This document shows, piece after piece, positions 24,089-36,111 of a DNA stretch of 64,000 bases. Under the pieces are notes generated by a model that saw only the letters and a list, made by a program, of their open reading frames with translations, did no database searches and was not told the origin of the DNA. The DNA is from Azolla caroliniana (taxonomy: Eukaryota > Polypodiophyta), in assembly GCA_043228905.1 (NCBI GenBank), contig JBHGNT010000018.1:4960001-5024000 (forward strand), in the 5' to 3' direction. Each line of letters opens with the position of its first letter. Within the stretch, counting starts at the first letter, position 1. Made by a program: the position numbers and the translations under genes.

Positions 24089-24570
24089 CTCTTAAAGAAA
24101 AGGTTCAACCAGGCAGGATGTTGGAGAAACATTAATATATTAGCTTTTCTATGGCTATGTGTGAATATTACTACCAGAAAATTTACCATATACCACCAAC
24201 TTTTGTATGGCTATCCAAGGCCTTAGGAAATTAATGCATTTTGGCGGAGAATTTCATTACCCAATCTCAGAGACTTTGTTCTCATTATGACAAACTACGA
24301 ACTAATATTGGAAGCATTGTATATGCTCAAACTTATTGTTTAAAATGCAAGGTTGTACATGTTTACATGTGCATTGCGTGACTGTCATCTTAAACAAGGT
24401 TAATTTAGACAACATTCACATGAAAATACTAGAATTTGAATTACCACAATTCTATGTACTCATCGTTCATGTATGGCTCAAGTCCAGACACCATGTTGCT
24501 TATTGAGGTGTCACTCAGCCACTGTCATTCTTGAATATAATCTAAATAAAAATGACACACCAGGCTGTTA

Positions 24571-25090
24571 AATGTACAAATAGGTAGAACTTCACTGGAG
24601 AACATTTGTAGGATTTGTACACTTGAGACATCTGTAGAATCAAATGACAATTGAAATGATGGCTGGCAATGTAATGTGCCATTTGTATGTTTGAAGGGTA
24701 TTGTTTTTATATTGAGCTTTGAAGGTTTTATGGAGGGGATGGTTTGTGAACCAAATGGAAAAATGCTTGGTTATTAGTCTATTTTTCTTGTTAGTCACCA
24801 AGGTTATTGCATTCTTTAGAAAAGAATAACGAATAACATAATTCAATGTACAAATAGGTAGAACTTCATTGGAGAAAATTTGTATGGTTTGTACACTTGA
24901 GATATCTAAAAACTGAAATGACATTGGAAATGATGGTTGGGTATGTAAGGGGCAAGTGTATGTTCGAAGGATATTGTTTTTATTTTGAGCTTTTGAAGGT
25001 CAAGCAAGGAGGGGATGGTTTTCTTAATCATTCCTCAAGTTATTGTTTGCATACTGTCGAAAAAGAGTAACTAAAATAGGCTAAAGCTTA
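24571..25090. repeat. Tandem duplication, period about 274 bp, two copies
   Basis: AATGTACAAATAGGTAGAAC at 24571 recurs at 24845, followed in both by TTGTACACTTGAGA, then GAAATGATGG, ATTGTTTTTAT and GGAGGGGATGG in the same order. Several small indels separate the copies. It lies about 500 bp after the RPB8 stop. Confidence 0.85.
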
Positions 25091-27759
25091 ATATGAAGAT
25101 GAGAGATGGTCAAAAATGTTTCCTGAAATAATATGCAATGCTATAAGATACATTGTAAATATTGGCAGGCTTGATCATTAGGTTAATTATGACAAGGATC
25201 ATGCATGCATTTTTTATTCTTTCAATTTCCTATACATTTTCTCCATATTAAACTTCGATTAATCACAATAAATATTTTTTATTTCTTTATTTCTTAGGAA
25301 GGTTGTTAAATGTATAAGCCTAGTGTGGTGGGTTAGCTATTTTTGATTGTTTGCCATTGTCAATGGTCTAGGTATTGGCAATTGTAATTAGATTCGCCCT
25401 CTTAATGGGATAAGTTAGTTTTTGCTTGTTTTATGGTTTCTCTACAAGGCATATGGTTTCCATTATCACAAAGTCCTTGCCATACTAACTCATAAGCAGT
25501 TACTAATAAATGCACACATGGTGAAAGTATATCAATTATTTGGCCAATGGAAACCTTAAACTCTTCAAAAATCTCATAAAGATCACTCAAGTCTCAATCT
25601 AGTTTTGGTGGAATTGGGAATCGACTAATAGTGACATGTACTAGCGACATATGTGTTTGAATATGAAGATAAATAATTATTCCTCACACAATGTTCAAAT
25701 TTACATAGACAATGACGCAAATATTGGCATAATAATAGTTGTATCAAGCTGAACATGTCTAATCCTCAAATCAAATCACATGAAGGAACAATGAAGATGG
25801 TGAGAGTACGCAATCTTGACATTTTGTTTATGACCTATGTTTGAAAAGCTTTTGTGAGGGTTGAATTTTAATTGTAAAAACTAAGGTTGAATGTTTTTCT
25901 AGAAGTAATTCTTGTTTAAAAGGTAAGTTTCAATAAGCTAGGACTCTTTGCCTTTTGTCAAGTATTTACTTTTTTCTTCCAAAACTAAAAGAACGAAAAC
26001 AAAATTTCAAAACTCTCTTCGATCACTATCTATCTCAACATAACTCATTAATACATTAGCAATGCATCACATCGTACCTTGCACGAAATGTTTTGTTGCA
26101 TGCCACATTTGTTTGTCAGTTTCACTTGCCCCTAGAAATTACTATACCCATAGGAAAGAACTCCTCAGGAAGAAATAATGCATTGGATTGCATTACATTG
26201 CTTTATCAAAATGACTACAATTGAGCCTTCCAATTATACTTTAAAATCTACCTACAAATGACGTAACATTTGTATTCTTATGCCAAGCAACCATGTCAGG
26301 AATCTCAAATAAAGTTCAAAGTTGTTTCCACACCTTGATTGGAATCCATGAAGGTCCAATACTTTTTTTTTTTTGCTAGTATACTTACGTCCGAATTTAA
26401 TGGAACGAACTTCACTATTGTGTCATCGTCCAATAGGGCCATGCATTCATATTTTCTGTAATTCCTCTTAATTCAAACTCTGGATTGGAGAGTCATACAT
26501 TGTGAACAACAAGCCAATATTTACAATTTAGTGATTTCATAACAATATAGACTTGTCAAAACTCCTCATTTTTAAAGCCATAGAAAACACCCCAAGGTCG
26601 GGCCTAAAAGATGTATTGTAAAGGTTTACAATATAAGGACTTTGAACATGTCAAAAGATCCATGGGAATGCTAACATGTACCTCCATATTTTAACTAATG
26701 GAGAGAGAGAAATACAACAAAAGTAGTAGTGGACATTTTGTCATATTATATTGGAGGTGTCTTCTTATTGTCAATTTTCTAAATTCAAAATTTCCAAGAC
26801 GTCCTCGTCTTGTTTTCTGGACATGACGAGCCCAAACGACATAACATTGGTAGGGGCAACAATAATATGTGATGGTGTTTTTTAGTATTCTTTTCCTTGC
26901 GTCCGAGCATTCCTTCTTTCATTCTTTCTCACATTGTCTTCCTTCATGTCCCAATTCTTCTTTGTTCGTCCTTTGTGGTCCTTATTAATTGGTCGTCGTC
27001 ATTGCCGATTGTGTCTTTGTTTCTTTGTCATCCTTCATCTTTGTTTCTTCTAATTCTTCTGGATGCTTTATTTTGTCCCCATTAATCTATGTTCTTCGGC
27101 TCCTCATTTCCCGTCACCAATGTGGGGATCATAGCCTAGTTCCTATCCCGGTGAGTTCTCACTAGATCATCATCTCGAGTCTCCTCATTGTAGCCATTGT
27201 CGCCATCGGACTTGTTGGCACCTTTCCGCCATCAAGTAATATTCCATTGTCATGGTCATCGCCATCTCGTCACATGGTTGCCAAATCAAGTAGGGGGATG
27301 GGGCACGGGCCTCCACACCATGTGAAGAACCAACAAGAGAGAGAGAGATAGAGAATTAAAATGATGCAGCATTTTGATAGACCACCACACATTGTCATGC
27401 CTTTTAATACACACCTTAAACGATCTATGCATGTTTAATATTATTCATTCCCATTTTTACCAAAAACAAAGCATTGATAAGGGTTTCCAGATGTTCAACA
27501 CCGACAATGGACTTGAACGTTTTACACTTGATAATGGTCTCGGACGTTGGACACCTCGATGCGACACACACACACACGCACACAACATCAAAACTATGTC
27601 GAGACACTAGACAAACTTCTCCATCCAATTTCAGTATGATTAGCGATATCATGTCTAGATTAGGGTACCATCCTATACTGCATAGAGATTACAATGACAA
27701 TCCTAATAATAGCATGGCATCAAGATTATAGCGACAGTTCGTAGAGAAACAATGCCATG
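25091..27759. other. AT-rich intergenic stretch, no gene supported
   Basis: I see nothing codable with a known domain. A T-run at about 26363-26374 on the plus strand could be a minus-strand retroelement tail. A short (CA)n tract is at 27568-27585. Confidence 0.45.
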
Positions 27760-28113
27760 TTCGAGACCACGATGGTAGACCTATAGTTTCAGTGCATCAA
27801 TGAGACTAAGGACATTCAGATCCAATTACACCATTGTTGTCGAGACAAATGACGTAGGATGCAATCCACGGTTTTCGAGACTAAGGACATAATTGATAGG
27901 ATCCAACCCACGGGTTGTCGAGACAAATGACATTAGGATTTAATCCACAAGGTTGTTCGAGACCAATGAATGACATTAGGATCCGATCTCTACGTGGTGG
28001 GTTGTCGAGATTAATGACATTAGGAGGATCCAATCTACAGTTGCTCTTGAGACTTTAATGACATAGGATCCAACCCACAGTTGTCGAGATTAATGAGAAG
28101 AGGATCCAATTGA
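27760..28113. repeat. Degenerate minisatellite, about 8 units of 38-48 bp
   Basis: The core GTCGAGA then AATGACATTAGGATCCAATC then CACAG repeats with indels. Units begin near 27760, 27836, 27876, 27915, 27956, 28003, 28045 and 28080. Unit length varies between about 38 and 48 bp. BamHI-like GGATCC is kept in most units. Confidence 0.8.
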
Positions 28114-28417
28114 TTTGTTTGGCTCTTCGGGGTTCTTGGCAATGGAGCTAACCTAATTGTCGAATCGAATGGGTGCATGTATGTAGATTGAACTTAATAA
28201 GTAGAGATGGATTCCTCCTGATCATTCAAGCTCAGAATTGAAATTTCAAAAAGGGGAAAAAAAAAACCTGAAAGCTTGAAGATGTGCTTACCCCACCAAA
28301 AATGTCTTGTTGTTATGATGTGTTGTATAAGTAAAAGGATTATATAAACAGTAACGAAGGAGTTGCTTTCCCACATAGTTGGATTTTGATCTTTCTTCTT
28401 TTAATTTTGTGTTACAT

Positions 28418-29186
28418 CAGGCAGGTGCACAGTCTTGACAGAGGTAATGCCTAAATGAGAGAGAGAGACAGAGACAGAGACAGAGCGAGAAGATGAGCTC
28501 TGCCGGAATCGAACTCACGACCCCATCAAGGTTCATTAACTTCATTCATTCCAAACTTAACCATGGTTAACTAATTTTACTGACAAGGGGGATTCTCATT
28601 AACCATGGTTAACTTAAACCGGCTTTACCATTGATTCATAATTAATTAAACGATCGATATATTTATTACGATTATTATTATTATTATTTATTAATTATGT
28701 ATGTGAGACACACAACAAACCATGGTTAATAATAAAAAAACGGCCGCTCTTAATTTAACCCATGGGTTAAGTTAAAAGCCGTTATTCCTTATTGTTAATC
28801 ACCCCTGATTAACCATGGTTATTGTTAGAGCCACTCTTCGATCAACCATGGTTAAATAATTATTATCAATTTGGCCAGAATTATTGACCATGGCTAAAAT
28901 ATTATATCAATTGGCCATAAAATTAATATTTTTCACTCGGGGCTAAATAGTTATCAATAGGTCAGAATCATAAAGCATGGGGTTTTTTTTTTGATTAATC
29001 AAAGTATTGACATGAATTAATCAGTCGGTTTTTATTTTATTTTATTTTAATTAACCATGTTTAGCTAAGAGCTCCGCTATTTCTATCGATCTCGTCTGTT
29101 TTTCCTAAATGAGGGAACGAGTTTTCCTAATGGCGGGGGCCCGTCCGCATCATACATTGCCTCTGTCAAGACTAGGCACCTGTCTG
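28418..29186. mobile_element. Fold-back (TIR) element with repeated CCATGG palindromes
   Basis: CAGGCAGGTGCACAGTCTTG at 28418 (arm to 28444) is inverted at 29160-29186 with 24 of 27 matches. Between them are at least six palindromic copies of AACCATGGTT (28559, 28601, 28718, 28811, 28844 and variants TTAACCCATGGGTTAA at 28755 and GACCATGGCT near 28886). No transposase and no clear target duplication. The left part has (GA)n and a tRNA-like B box. Confidence 0.5.
28494..28522 (-). other. tRNA-like B-box sequence
   Basis: The minus strand reads GGTCGTGAGTTCGATTCCGG, a strong Pol III B box as in tRNA T-arms. I could not fold a full tRNA or find a convincing A box, so a SINE head or tRNA relic is more likely. 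Confidence 0.35.
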
Positions 29187-31329
29187 CATGCTCAAATTAA
29201 TTCGAAATATCAGGCCGGAGGAGGAGGAGAATGCAGGAGCAGCAGCAGCAGAAGAAGAAGAAGGAAGAAGAAGAAGAAGAATATGGCAGTGTTAATTGAA
29301 GAACTAAGGGTTTGCGGTGTTCTAGGGTAATTAAGGGGAGGATTAGTGCTAATCACGGAGGGATTAGGAGGCTAATGAGGAACGAGAGATGCAAATGGAG
29401 GAGTTTTAGGGGTGGGATTGGAGTTTGGGAGAGAGGAAGAGGGGGGGGGGGGGGGGGGGGGTTTAATTAAGGAAGTCCTGCAAATAAAATAAAATAGGCA
29501 TTTCAAAGAAATAAATTAGTTTTCCTTTATTCGTTTTAAAAAGGAAGGAAAAAAAAGAAAAAAAAGAAAAAATTGGAAAAAATAATAATAAATAAAAATG
29601 GAAGGAACAAAAGAAGAAGAAGAAGAAGAAGTCCGCGCGTGAAACACGTGACGAAAAAGGCCACACCATTTAATGCTGTTCTCCGAATTTATTCCAAGCA
29701 AAAAAAAACAAAAAAAAAAGAAGAAAAAAGGAAAAAAAACAAAAGAAAAATATTTATACGAAAAGAAAGAAACAAAAAAAAAGAAAGAAATAAAGAAACG
29801 AGGAGCATACATATTATTATTATTATTATTATTTTAAGTAAACGAAAAAACAATTTGGGGAGCTGGAAATTTTTGTGTGTGCCACATGATGCCACGTGCG
29901 CACGTGACGGGGCCTCACGTGAGGGGGGGGCATGCCACGTCACCACCCAAACGTTGTCCTCGTTCCTAAGTTCATGCCCCCCCCCCCCCCCCCTCTCCCC
30001 CCTTTCAAAATAAAAAAGAGCTGCCCACAAGGCCCTTGCCTTGCCCACTCTTTTCACACACACACACACACACACACATTGTCCTGTGTCTCCATCTTCC
30101 ATCTGTCACCATCAAAAGTATCTATGTGTGTGTGTGTGTGTGTGTGTCTCTCTCTCTCTCTCTCCATGAATTGCCTGGCCCTGCCCGATGTGTCCACATT
30201 GCATTTCGCTGAGGACCCCCCCCCTTTTCTCTGTTTTGTATCCACCTTTTGTACTTTGCTCGCCAAACTGCAGATGGTGCTATATGCTGCCGAGTCGCCG
30301 TCGATTCATTACCCCCCCACTAACGACATTTATATCGCCTCTCACGCGAAAGTGCACCTCTCAAGCTCCCCTGCCCTTTAAAAGCTCGTCCCTCGGCCTA
30401 AAAACACACAAAGGTGCGCCTCGTCTATCTGGTGTAAGGCGAGCCCTCGTTTGTCCAATGTCCTTACACGCCGCTTGAATTCTCGAATGTTCACACAACA
30501 ATGTCATACAATCACCTTTGACGAATGCACACTCCAAGCTGTTGTATTCGCTCATCGTACTCAACACGTCGGTGGAGTTGTTTGAACCGATGGGCTAACC
30601 AAACACAAAAAAATCATAGAATGTAACAAAAGTCTACGTCAGCATATACTATCATTATATTACTTTTCTATTACATCCCCTCCCACCCTCCCCCAAGTTA
30701 ATGTGTAGTGTCTTCTTGTAACTTTATATTATTCCATGCATGAAAGGAAAACATGATTGCTTAACAAATAAATGTTTTTGTACGAATTGGGGTCACAATC
30801 ATCCTTTGATATCCTTCCTTCCATTGATGACCAACATGGCCAACTCTCCTTAAACAACGTGGTCATTGGCCAAACATATTCAAGCTCATGACATATTGGA
30901 GAAATGGTTCAATTTAGTTGCTCTAACTTGATAGAGAGATATTGCAAGGGATTTAGTTCAAGAAAACAAAACGTATCATCTCATCCAACATGCTTTAAAT
31001 AGTGGTTATACCTCTAAGGATTGCTTTATTTTAAAAGTTATGAATATACAAATCACGGACTATTGACTTGACATAAGCTTAATCCACGTGCTCGATGAAA
31101 CGTGAAACAACCATTCTCTACATTTGACACAACTCATGGCGAGTAGAGTGCTTTTGTTTAAACGGCCTAATAAATGAAACATGCACTCTTTACACCTCCT
31201 TTTGGCAACCTTTTTGTATTTAAAAACGGCCTATACTTTTTAAAGTGCCTATAAATCATTACACAAATGGGATTTTACGGCTGTCAAGAGATGCACATAA
31301 AGAGAACTATACCCCTTTCTTTTTATTAG
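29187..31329. other. Simple-repeat-rich intergenic region
   Basis: Contains GAA/GCA trinucleotides (29218-29281), a 21-bp G run (29441-29461), (ATT)n (about 29812-29834), a 17-bp C run (29977-29993), (CA)n (30056-30079), and adjoining (TG)n-(TC)n (30126-30164). It is locally GC-richer than its surroundings. Open frames here are repeat translations, and no gene is supported. Confidence 0.55.
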
Positions 31330-31653
31330 TGTGCAATTGTCATATGATCATGAAACCAACTATCTTTGACTACTCTCCAGAACAAACTATAGCTATTTCT
31401 AATGCAAAATGTGCCTCGACAAGATAACATATATGATAACGAAACCAACATATTTGATCACAAACCAAGAATGAACTATAATAACTATTCTATTACAAAG
31501 TGTGCCTTTCTAACATTGTATGATTGAGAAAACTAACCATCTTTGATTGCAAATAAAATAAACGACAATTATGTCCACTACATAGTGCGCCTTTGTAGGA
31601 TATCATATGATCAAGAAACCAACCATCTTTGATTACAAGCTAGAAACAATTAC
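31330..31653. repeat. Degenerate tandem repeat, four units of about 70-90 bp
   Basis: Units start near 31330, 31409, 31499 and 31584. Each begins GTGYGC(C/A), continues with CATATGAT, then GAAACCAACCATCTTTGATT, then an A-rich tail. Divergence is high, so the array is old. Confidence 0.7.
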
Positions 31654-32006
31654 CTCCTTTGATTTTTTTTAGCTCACTTTTTTGCATGTGCTCTCATGAT
31701 TTGAATTGCAATTGTTCTCTCTTGACTCTCTCAAGTTTCTCAAATTTTCTCTACATGTCACATCCAAAAAATAACGTCTTCGTAACAATGGCGGTTGTAG
31801 TCTTACAAAAACCGCTTCAAGCATTGATATACATTGCAATGTACTCTAAACACGTTTCTTTGTACTTGTAATGGCTATTGCCAACCCATCAATTACTAAC
31901 AATGTGTGGATCAATCACCTAGGATGATCTAGGTCATTAGCCCATTAATACCTAGGATGATATTTTTCTCAAAAGAAGCATTTTCAAAACTATAAAGTTT
32001 ACTTCT

Positions 32007-32069
32007 ATTTTTTTTTTTTCTGAACAACATATCCATCCATTAGTTTTAAAAAGGCATATCAGCTACAAA
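32007..32069 (-). repeat. Oligo(A)-tailed 3' end, second copy
   Basis: The minus strand reads AAAACTAATGGATGGATATG then TTGTTCAG and A13. It matches the tail at 3922-3980. It lies just after the PPR pseudogene in the minus direction. Confidence 0.55.
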
Positions 32070-33024
32070 ATCAAAATAAATGGAAAGGAATTGACAATCC
32101 TTCACAAGCCCGTCTTGTGTAAGACAATGGGTAACCATGGATCCTTCGTTTTATGAATTTGATTGAGCACTTCCTCAAATTTCCCATTCTCAGCATATCC
32201 TACACTCAATGCATTCCAAGATACCTGTTCTTGGACCCGAAAACTTGTTAAATACTACAAGTGCCTCGGCAAGTGATCCATATTTCGCATACATATCTAC
32301 TAATGTATTACCAATGAAATAATCTCTTTCAACAACTTTTTGTACAAAGTCCTTTTGAATTTCATTGCTTGCTAATGTAGCTCTAATGCTACCACATGCT
32401 TTCAAGTAGCAAACAAGTATGAAACAAGTCTTTGCATATGCTCAAAGAGTGAGAGTACTGTCTCACTATATCCATGTTCCACATATCCCTAATACCACAG
32501 TAAGCAAGTCCTTGAGATTCCCACACATTGTTTGGGTCAAAGAAGAATTAATTGTTGTCTTCAAAAAGATTGTATAATTCAAGAAGAATGCCAAAATACA
32601 TGGACCCAACACAACAAGTTGAAACCCTGTTTCAGACACTTGGGGAAAATTATGGTTCTCTTTAAATCTCCATTTAAAATTGTCTGTATTACACCACATA
32701 AGAGTAGTTGATCCATGCAATTATAATGCTCAATACTTGGTTGAATTAGATCCTTCATCAAATTACTACATGATTGCAAGTTGACAAAGTACTAGTAAAT
32801 GCGACATCAACTAGATTTAGTCCCTATTGTTCCATCTCTTTCAGGCAATGCTTGCTACTGTGTGCATACTATGTAGAGCGACGTCCATGAAACCACCTCA
32901 TGAAATGGTAGTATATTGAACATTCAGTGAGACTCTTCCAACTTTCCACATGTTGCATACATGTTAATGAGCAAATTGCCTATGAAAACATCTGAATCAA
33001 ATCCATTTCCTATAACTTGATCAT

Positions 33025-33420
33025 TGTAGAAACAAATAGCGTGCGGAAGCAATAGAAAACAGAAAACAGAAAACAGGTTTAATGGAGAGCTTAATAGTAC
33101 GTGGGAGAGACAAAGAGAGAGAGCACACAAAAACTCAATTAAAAAATACTACTAAGTCTGTACATACAACGTGCTCAACAACACTATTTATAGAAGTCCT
33201 CATGGGACTCATAGAAGTACAACATACTTCAATGCTCACACGAGCGTCTGACACTAACTACGAGACAACAACTACCTAGTAATCTAAGCTATTACTCGGC
33301 TTCTGGTTACTGCTGGATATGGCTAACCGGCTCCCCAGCTCACCGGCTCATCCTTCCGGATGCCGATCCGACTAAGGCTTATTCAGCCGATCTGGATCCG
33401 GTTGAGCTTGCTGCTCAACA
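33025..33420 (-). repeat. 3' LTR of the copia element, 396 bp
   Basis: On the minus strand it starts TGTTGAGCAGCAAGCTC at 33420 and ends TTTGTTTCTACA at 33025. It has a TATA-like CTATAAATAG near 33186. Confidence 0.93.
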
Positions 33421-34272
33421 CTCCCCCTCAAGCTCAAGTTGAGGTCGGGTCGAACTGTCAGTCTCCATGGCAGCCGGTCCTTCCACCCGGCTCCTTCTGG
33501 CGTCACTCCGCCTTGCTCGCGCTCCTCGTCCGGTCCGGTCCCGTTTGCCACGACCCTTTTGTTTCTGTGCATCTCGACCTCCTCGGTCAACTTGTCTGCT
33601 CAATAGGCCCAAATCAGCTCCCTCGCTGCTGTGACTTCGGCGCTTGTCGACCCGCCGATTCCTTCGTGTTGGCATCGACTTTTGCTGCCATCTCGTCCTC
33701 TTGGCCTTGAATTGATCCGGTTCTTCTGAATCCGTTTGTTGAACCGAATCAACTATCTCCGATTCGTTCCAGCTCTTGTCCGAATCGGTTGCTCCCGATT
33801 CGTCTTCCGGTTCCAGGCCCTTCACCACATTAGACCATGTCCGGGTCTTGGCCTTCTTCTTCCGATTGGCTCTGTCCTTCTTGACTCTACCGCCGTTGCC
33901 GCTTGTTCCGACTTGTTCGGATGTGTCAACTTCCTTTGTTGACTTGGCTCCTTTCTTCTTCTTGTCTCCCCATTTGTCAGTTCTTCCCTCACTAGCGCAA
34001 TCGGCAGTTTCTTTGCCTTTGCCCGTTCTGGTGTATTTGCCCGTTCTCCCCCTCAACTGTAGCATGTCGAGGTGCTGAACACCAAGCATTTCGGTGAAGT
34101 GCTGCAATTTGTCCAATCCGAGCGGTTTGGTGAAGATGTCGGCAACTTGCTGATCCGTATGAAGATACCGAAGTTCGACTTCACCGCTCAAGACATGCTC
34201 ACGCACGAAGTGGTAGTGCACTTCTATGTGCATTGTGCGAGCATGGAATACAGGGTTCTTGGCGAGCTTCAT
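33415..34272 (-). CDS. Copia RNase H tail fused to a long basic extension
   Basis: The first 60 residues are the end of copia RNase H (VHYHFVREHVLSGEVELRYL, then QQVADIFTKPLG). Copia polyproteins usually end soon after this. Here the frame stays open for about 200 further residues rich in Lys, Arg, Ser, Thr and acidic residues, with no membrane segment or Cys pattern. It runs through the purine tract (translated ELEGE) and stops at TGA inside the first bases of the LTR. The rest of pol has several stops but this stretch has none. It could be a nucleic-acid-binding tail or a GC-driven open frame. I assign no function. Confidence 0.6.
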   Translation of the reverse strand: MKLAKNPVFHARTMHIEVHYHFVREHVLSGEVELRYLHTDQQVADIFTKPLGLDKLQHFTEMLGVQHLDMLQLRGRTGKYTRTGKGKETADCASEGRTDKWGDKKKKGAKSTKEVDTSEQVGTSGNGGRVKKDRANRKKKAKTRTWSNVVKGLEPEDESGATDSDKSWNESEIVDSVQQTDSEEPDQFKAKRTRWQQKSMPTRRNRRVDKRRSHSSEGADLGLLSRQVDRGGRDAQKQKGRGKRDRTGRGARARRSDARRSRVEGPAAMETDSSTRPQLELEGEC

Positions 34273-34289
34273 ACTGCTTATGTTGTCGT

Positions 34290-35650
34290 AGTAGATCAGG
34301 ATCGGGGTCGGAACCTCAATCCGCAGGTCTTGTAGCAGTCGCCGAAGCCAAATGGCTTCATAGGTGGCAATGGTAGCGCCCCGTTATTCAGCCTTAGTGC
34401 TCGAGAGGGCCACTGTTGGATGCTTTTTGCTGCTCCACGCATCATCCGCGCTACCAAGGGAAAACATATATCCGGAGGTGGATCGGCGATCTGATGCATC
34501 GTCGGCCCAGTCGACATCTGTGTAACCGACTAGCTCTTTGGTTATACCTCGCCGGTATAACAATCCCCGGTCCTTCGTGCTGCTCACATATCGCAGTATT
34601 CGATGTGCGCACAGAAGGTGCTCTACGGTCGGCTTCTACATATATTGGCTGATCATGCCGACCGGATAGCTGATGTCGGGTCGGGTGATTGTCAAATATA
34701 TGAGGCTTCCGATGATTTGTTGGAACTGCTTCTCATCGTAGGCCGCTCTAGAGTCGGGATGGTGCTTCAGGTTTCGGTCCAAGGGTGTGGAGATCGGTCG
34801 GCATTCCGTCATGCCGAACTTGTACAACATATTCAACACATAGTGTCTCTGTGAGAGCAATATGCCGTCGGGGGTTCAGATCACCTCGATCCCGAGGAAA
34901 TAGTGAAGGTCCCCCAGGTCCTTCATCTCAAATGTGTCCGAAAGCTGGGACTTGACTCGGCTGATTTCATCGAGTCTAGGTCCGGTGATGACTAGATCAT
35001 CAACATACAACAGGATGCAAACTGGACCGTTCGGACCTTGCCGGATGAACAACGAAGAGTCGGATTTGGAGGCCGCAAACCCCATCTTACGCAACCGGTG
35101 CGTGATCTTCGTATTCCAAGCTCGGGGGGCTTGCTTCAGGCCATAAAGTGACTTCTTCAGCCGGCATACCGCCGACTTGTTTATCTCCGATTGAAAACCA
35201 GGGGGTTGGATCATGTAGACCCGCTCTTCAAGATCGCCTTGAAGAAAGGCATTCTTCACATCCATTTGATGAAGATGCCACCCCCTTGTTGCAGCAACTG
35301 CCAGTACTACACGAACCGTCGTCATCTTTTCCACCGGAGCGAAGGTCTCATCGTAGTTGATTCCGTGAGTCTACGCGTATCCCTTCGCCATTAACCGGGC
35401 CTTGTACCGGTTAACTGAACCATCGGCATTGTACTTTACCTTGTACACCCACTTGCATCTGATCGGTTTACATTGTCGGGGAGGGTCAACTAGGTCCCAT
35501 GTGTCATTGGCATCAAGTGCCCACGTTTCTTCTTCCATAGTGGCATGCCAATGTGCGTCCTTTGCCGCTTCTGCGTGGCTTTCCGGCTCACGCACCTCCG
35601 CCACCTTGGTCATGTACGCATAGTGATGCGCCATGTACTCATTTTATCTG
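34290..35650 (-). pseudogene. Copia reverse transcriptase and RNase H
   Basis: Fragments in order on the minus strand: WALDANDTWDLVDPPRQCKP and CKWVYKVKYNADGS (35634-35371); then LHQMDVKNAFLQGDLEERVY, YGLKQAPRAW and the catalytic YVDDLVITGP (35334-34876); then the connection domain (34860-34636); then RNase H VGYTDVDWADDASDRRSTSG and VALSSTKAE (34587-34384). Catalytic residues are kept, but stops at about 35370, 34875 and 34635 break the frame. Confidence 0.92.
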
Positions 35651-36111
35651 TACCTCTTCACGGGTTCCTTCTGGCGCGAAGACCGGCGTAACTCATCGTT
35701 ACCCGGTTTTGGGCCCTTCTTGGCCGGTTCGGTCTTCGTTCCCGAAGATCCGCCATGATCTTGCTTTCCGGAGTCGGAACCGCTCCGATCCAACTCGTCA
35801 TTGCCGGTTTCGTATCTCGACATCTTCTTCTTCCCCTTCTCTTTGCGCGTGAACCGTCTCCTCGGTTCCTTGCGCGGGGAGTGCACGGCAAAGTCTCCAC
35901 TACTCTCCAGTTCATCATCCGACTAGTTTGGCAGACCCGGTCGCTCGTTTGGCTTGCTCAACCGAAACGAGTCTGGACTCTCTTCTTGAGTCTCAGACCC
36001 TTCGTCTTCTAACTAGACCGGTTCAGGCTCACTAGCCTCATCCTCCGGTATCGGGTCGGGGTCGGAAGTCAGTAAGGCATACCATGATGCCGTTTCATCA
36101 AACTCTACATC

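Noticed and set aside
27760-28113. CRISPR-like array
   Set aside because: Units are degenerate, have no separate spacers, and the DNA is eukaryotic.
29441-29461. Long G run as a G-quadruplex or telomere feature
   Set aside because: A bare homopolymer, prone to length errors in assembly, with no pattern around it.
29573-30381. Open frames of 137-149 codons on both strands
   Set aside because: They translate A-rich, CA, GT and C-run simple repeats. No domain or codon signal.
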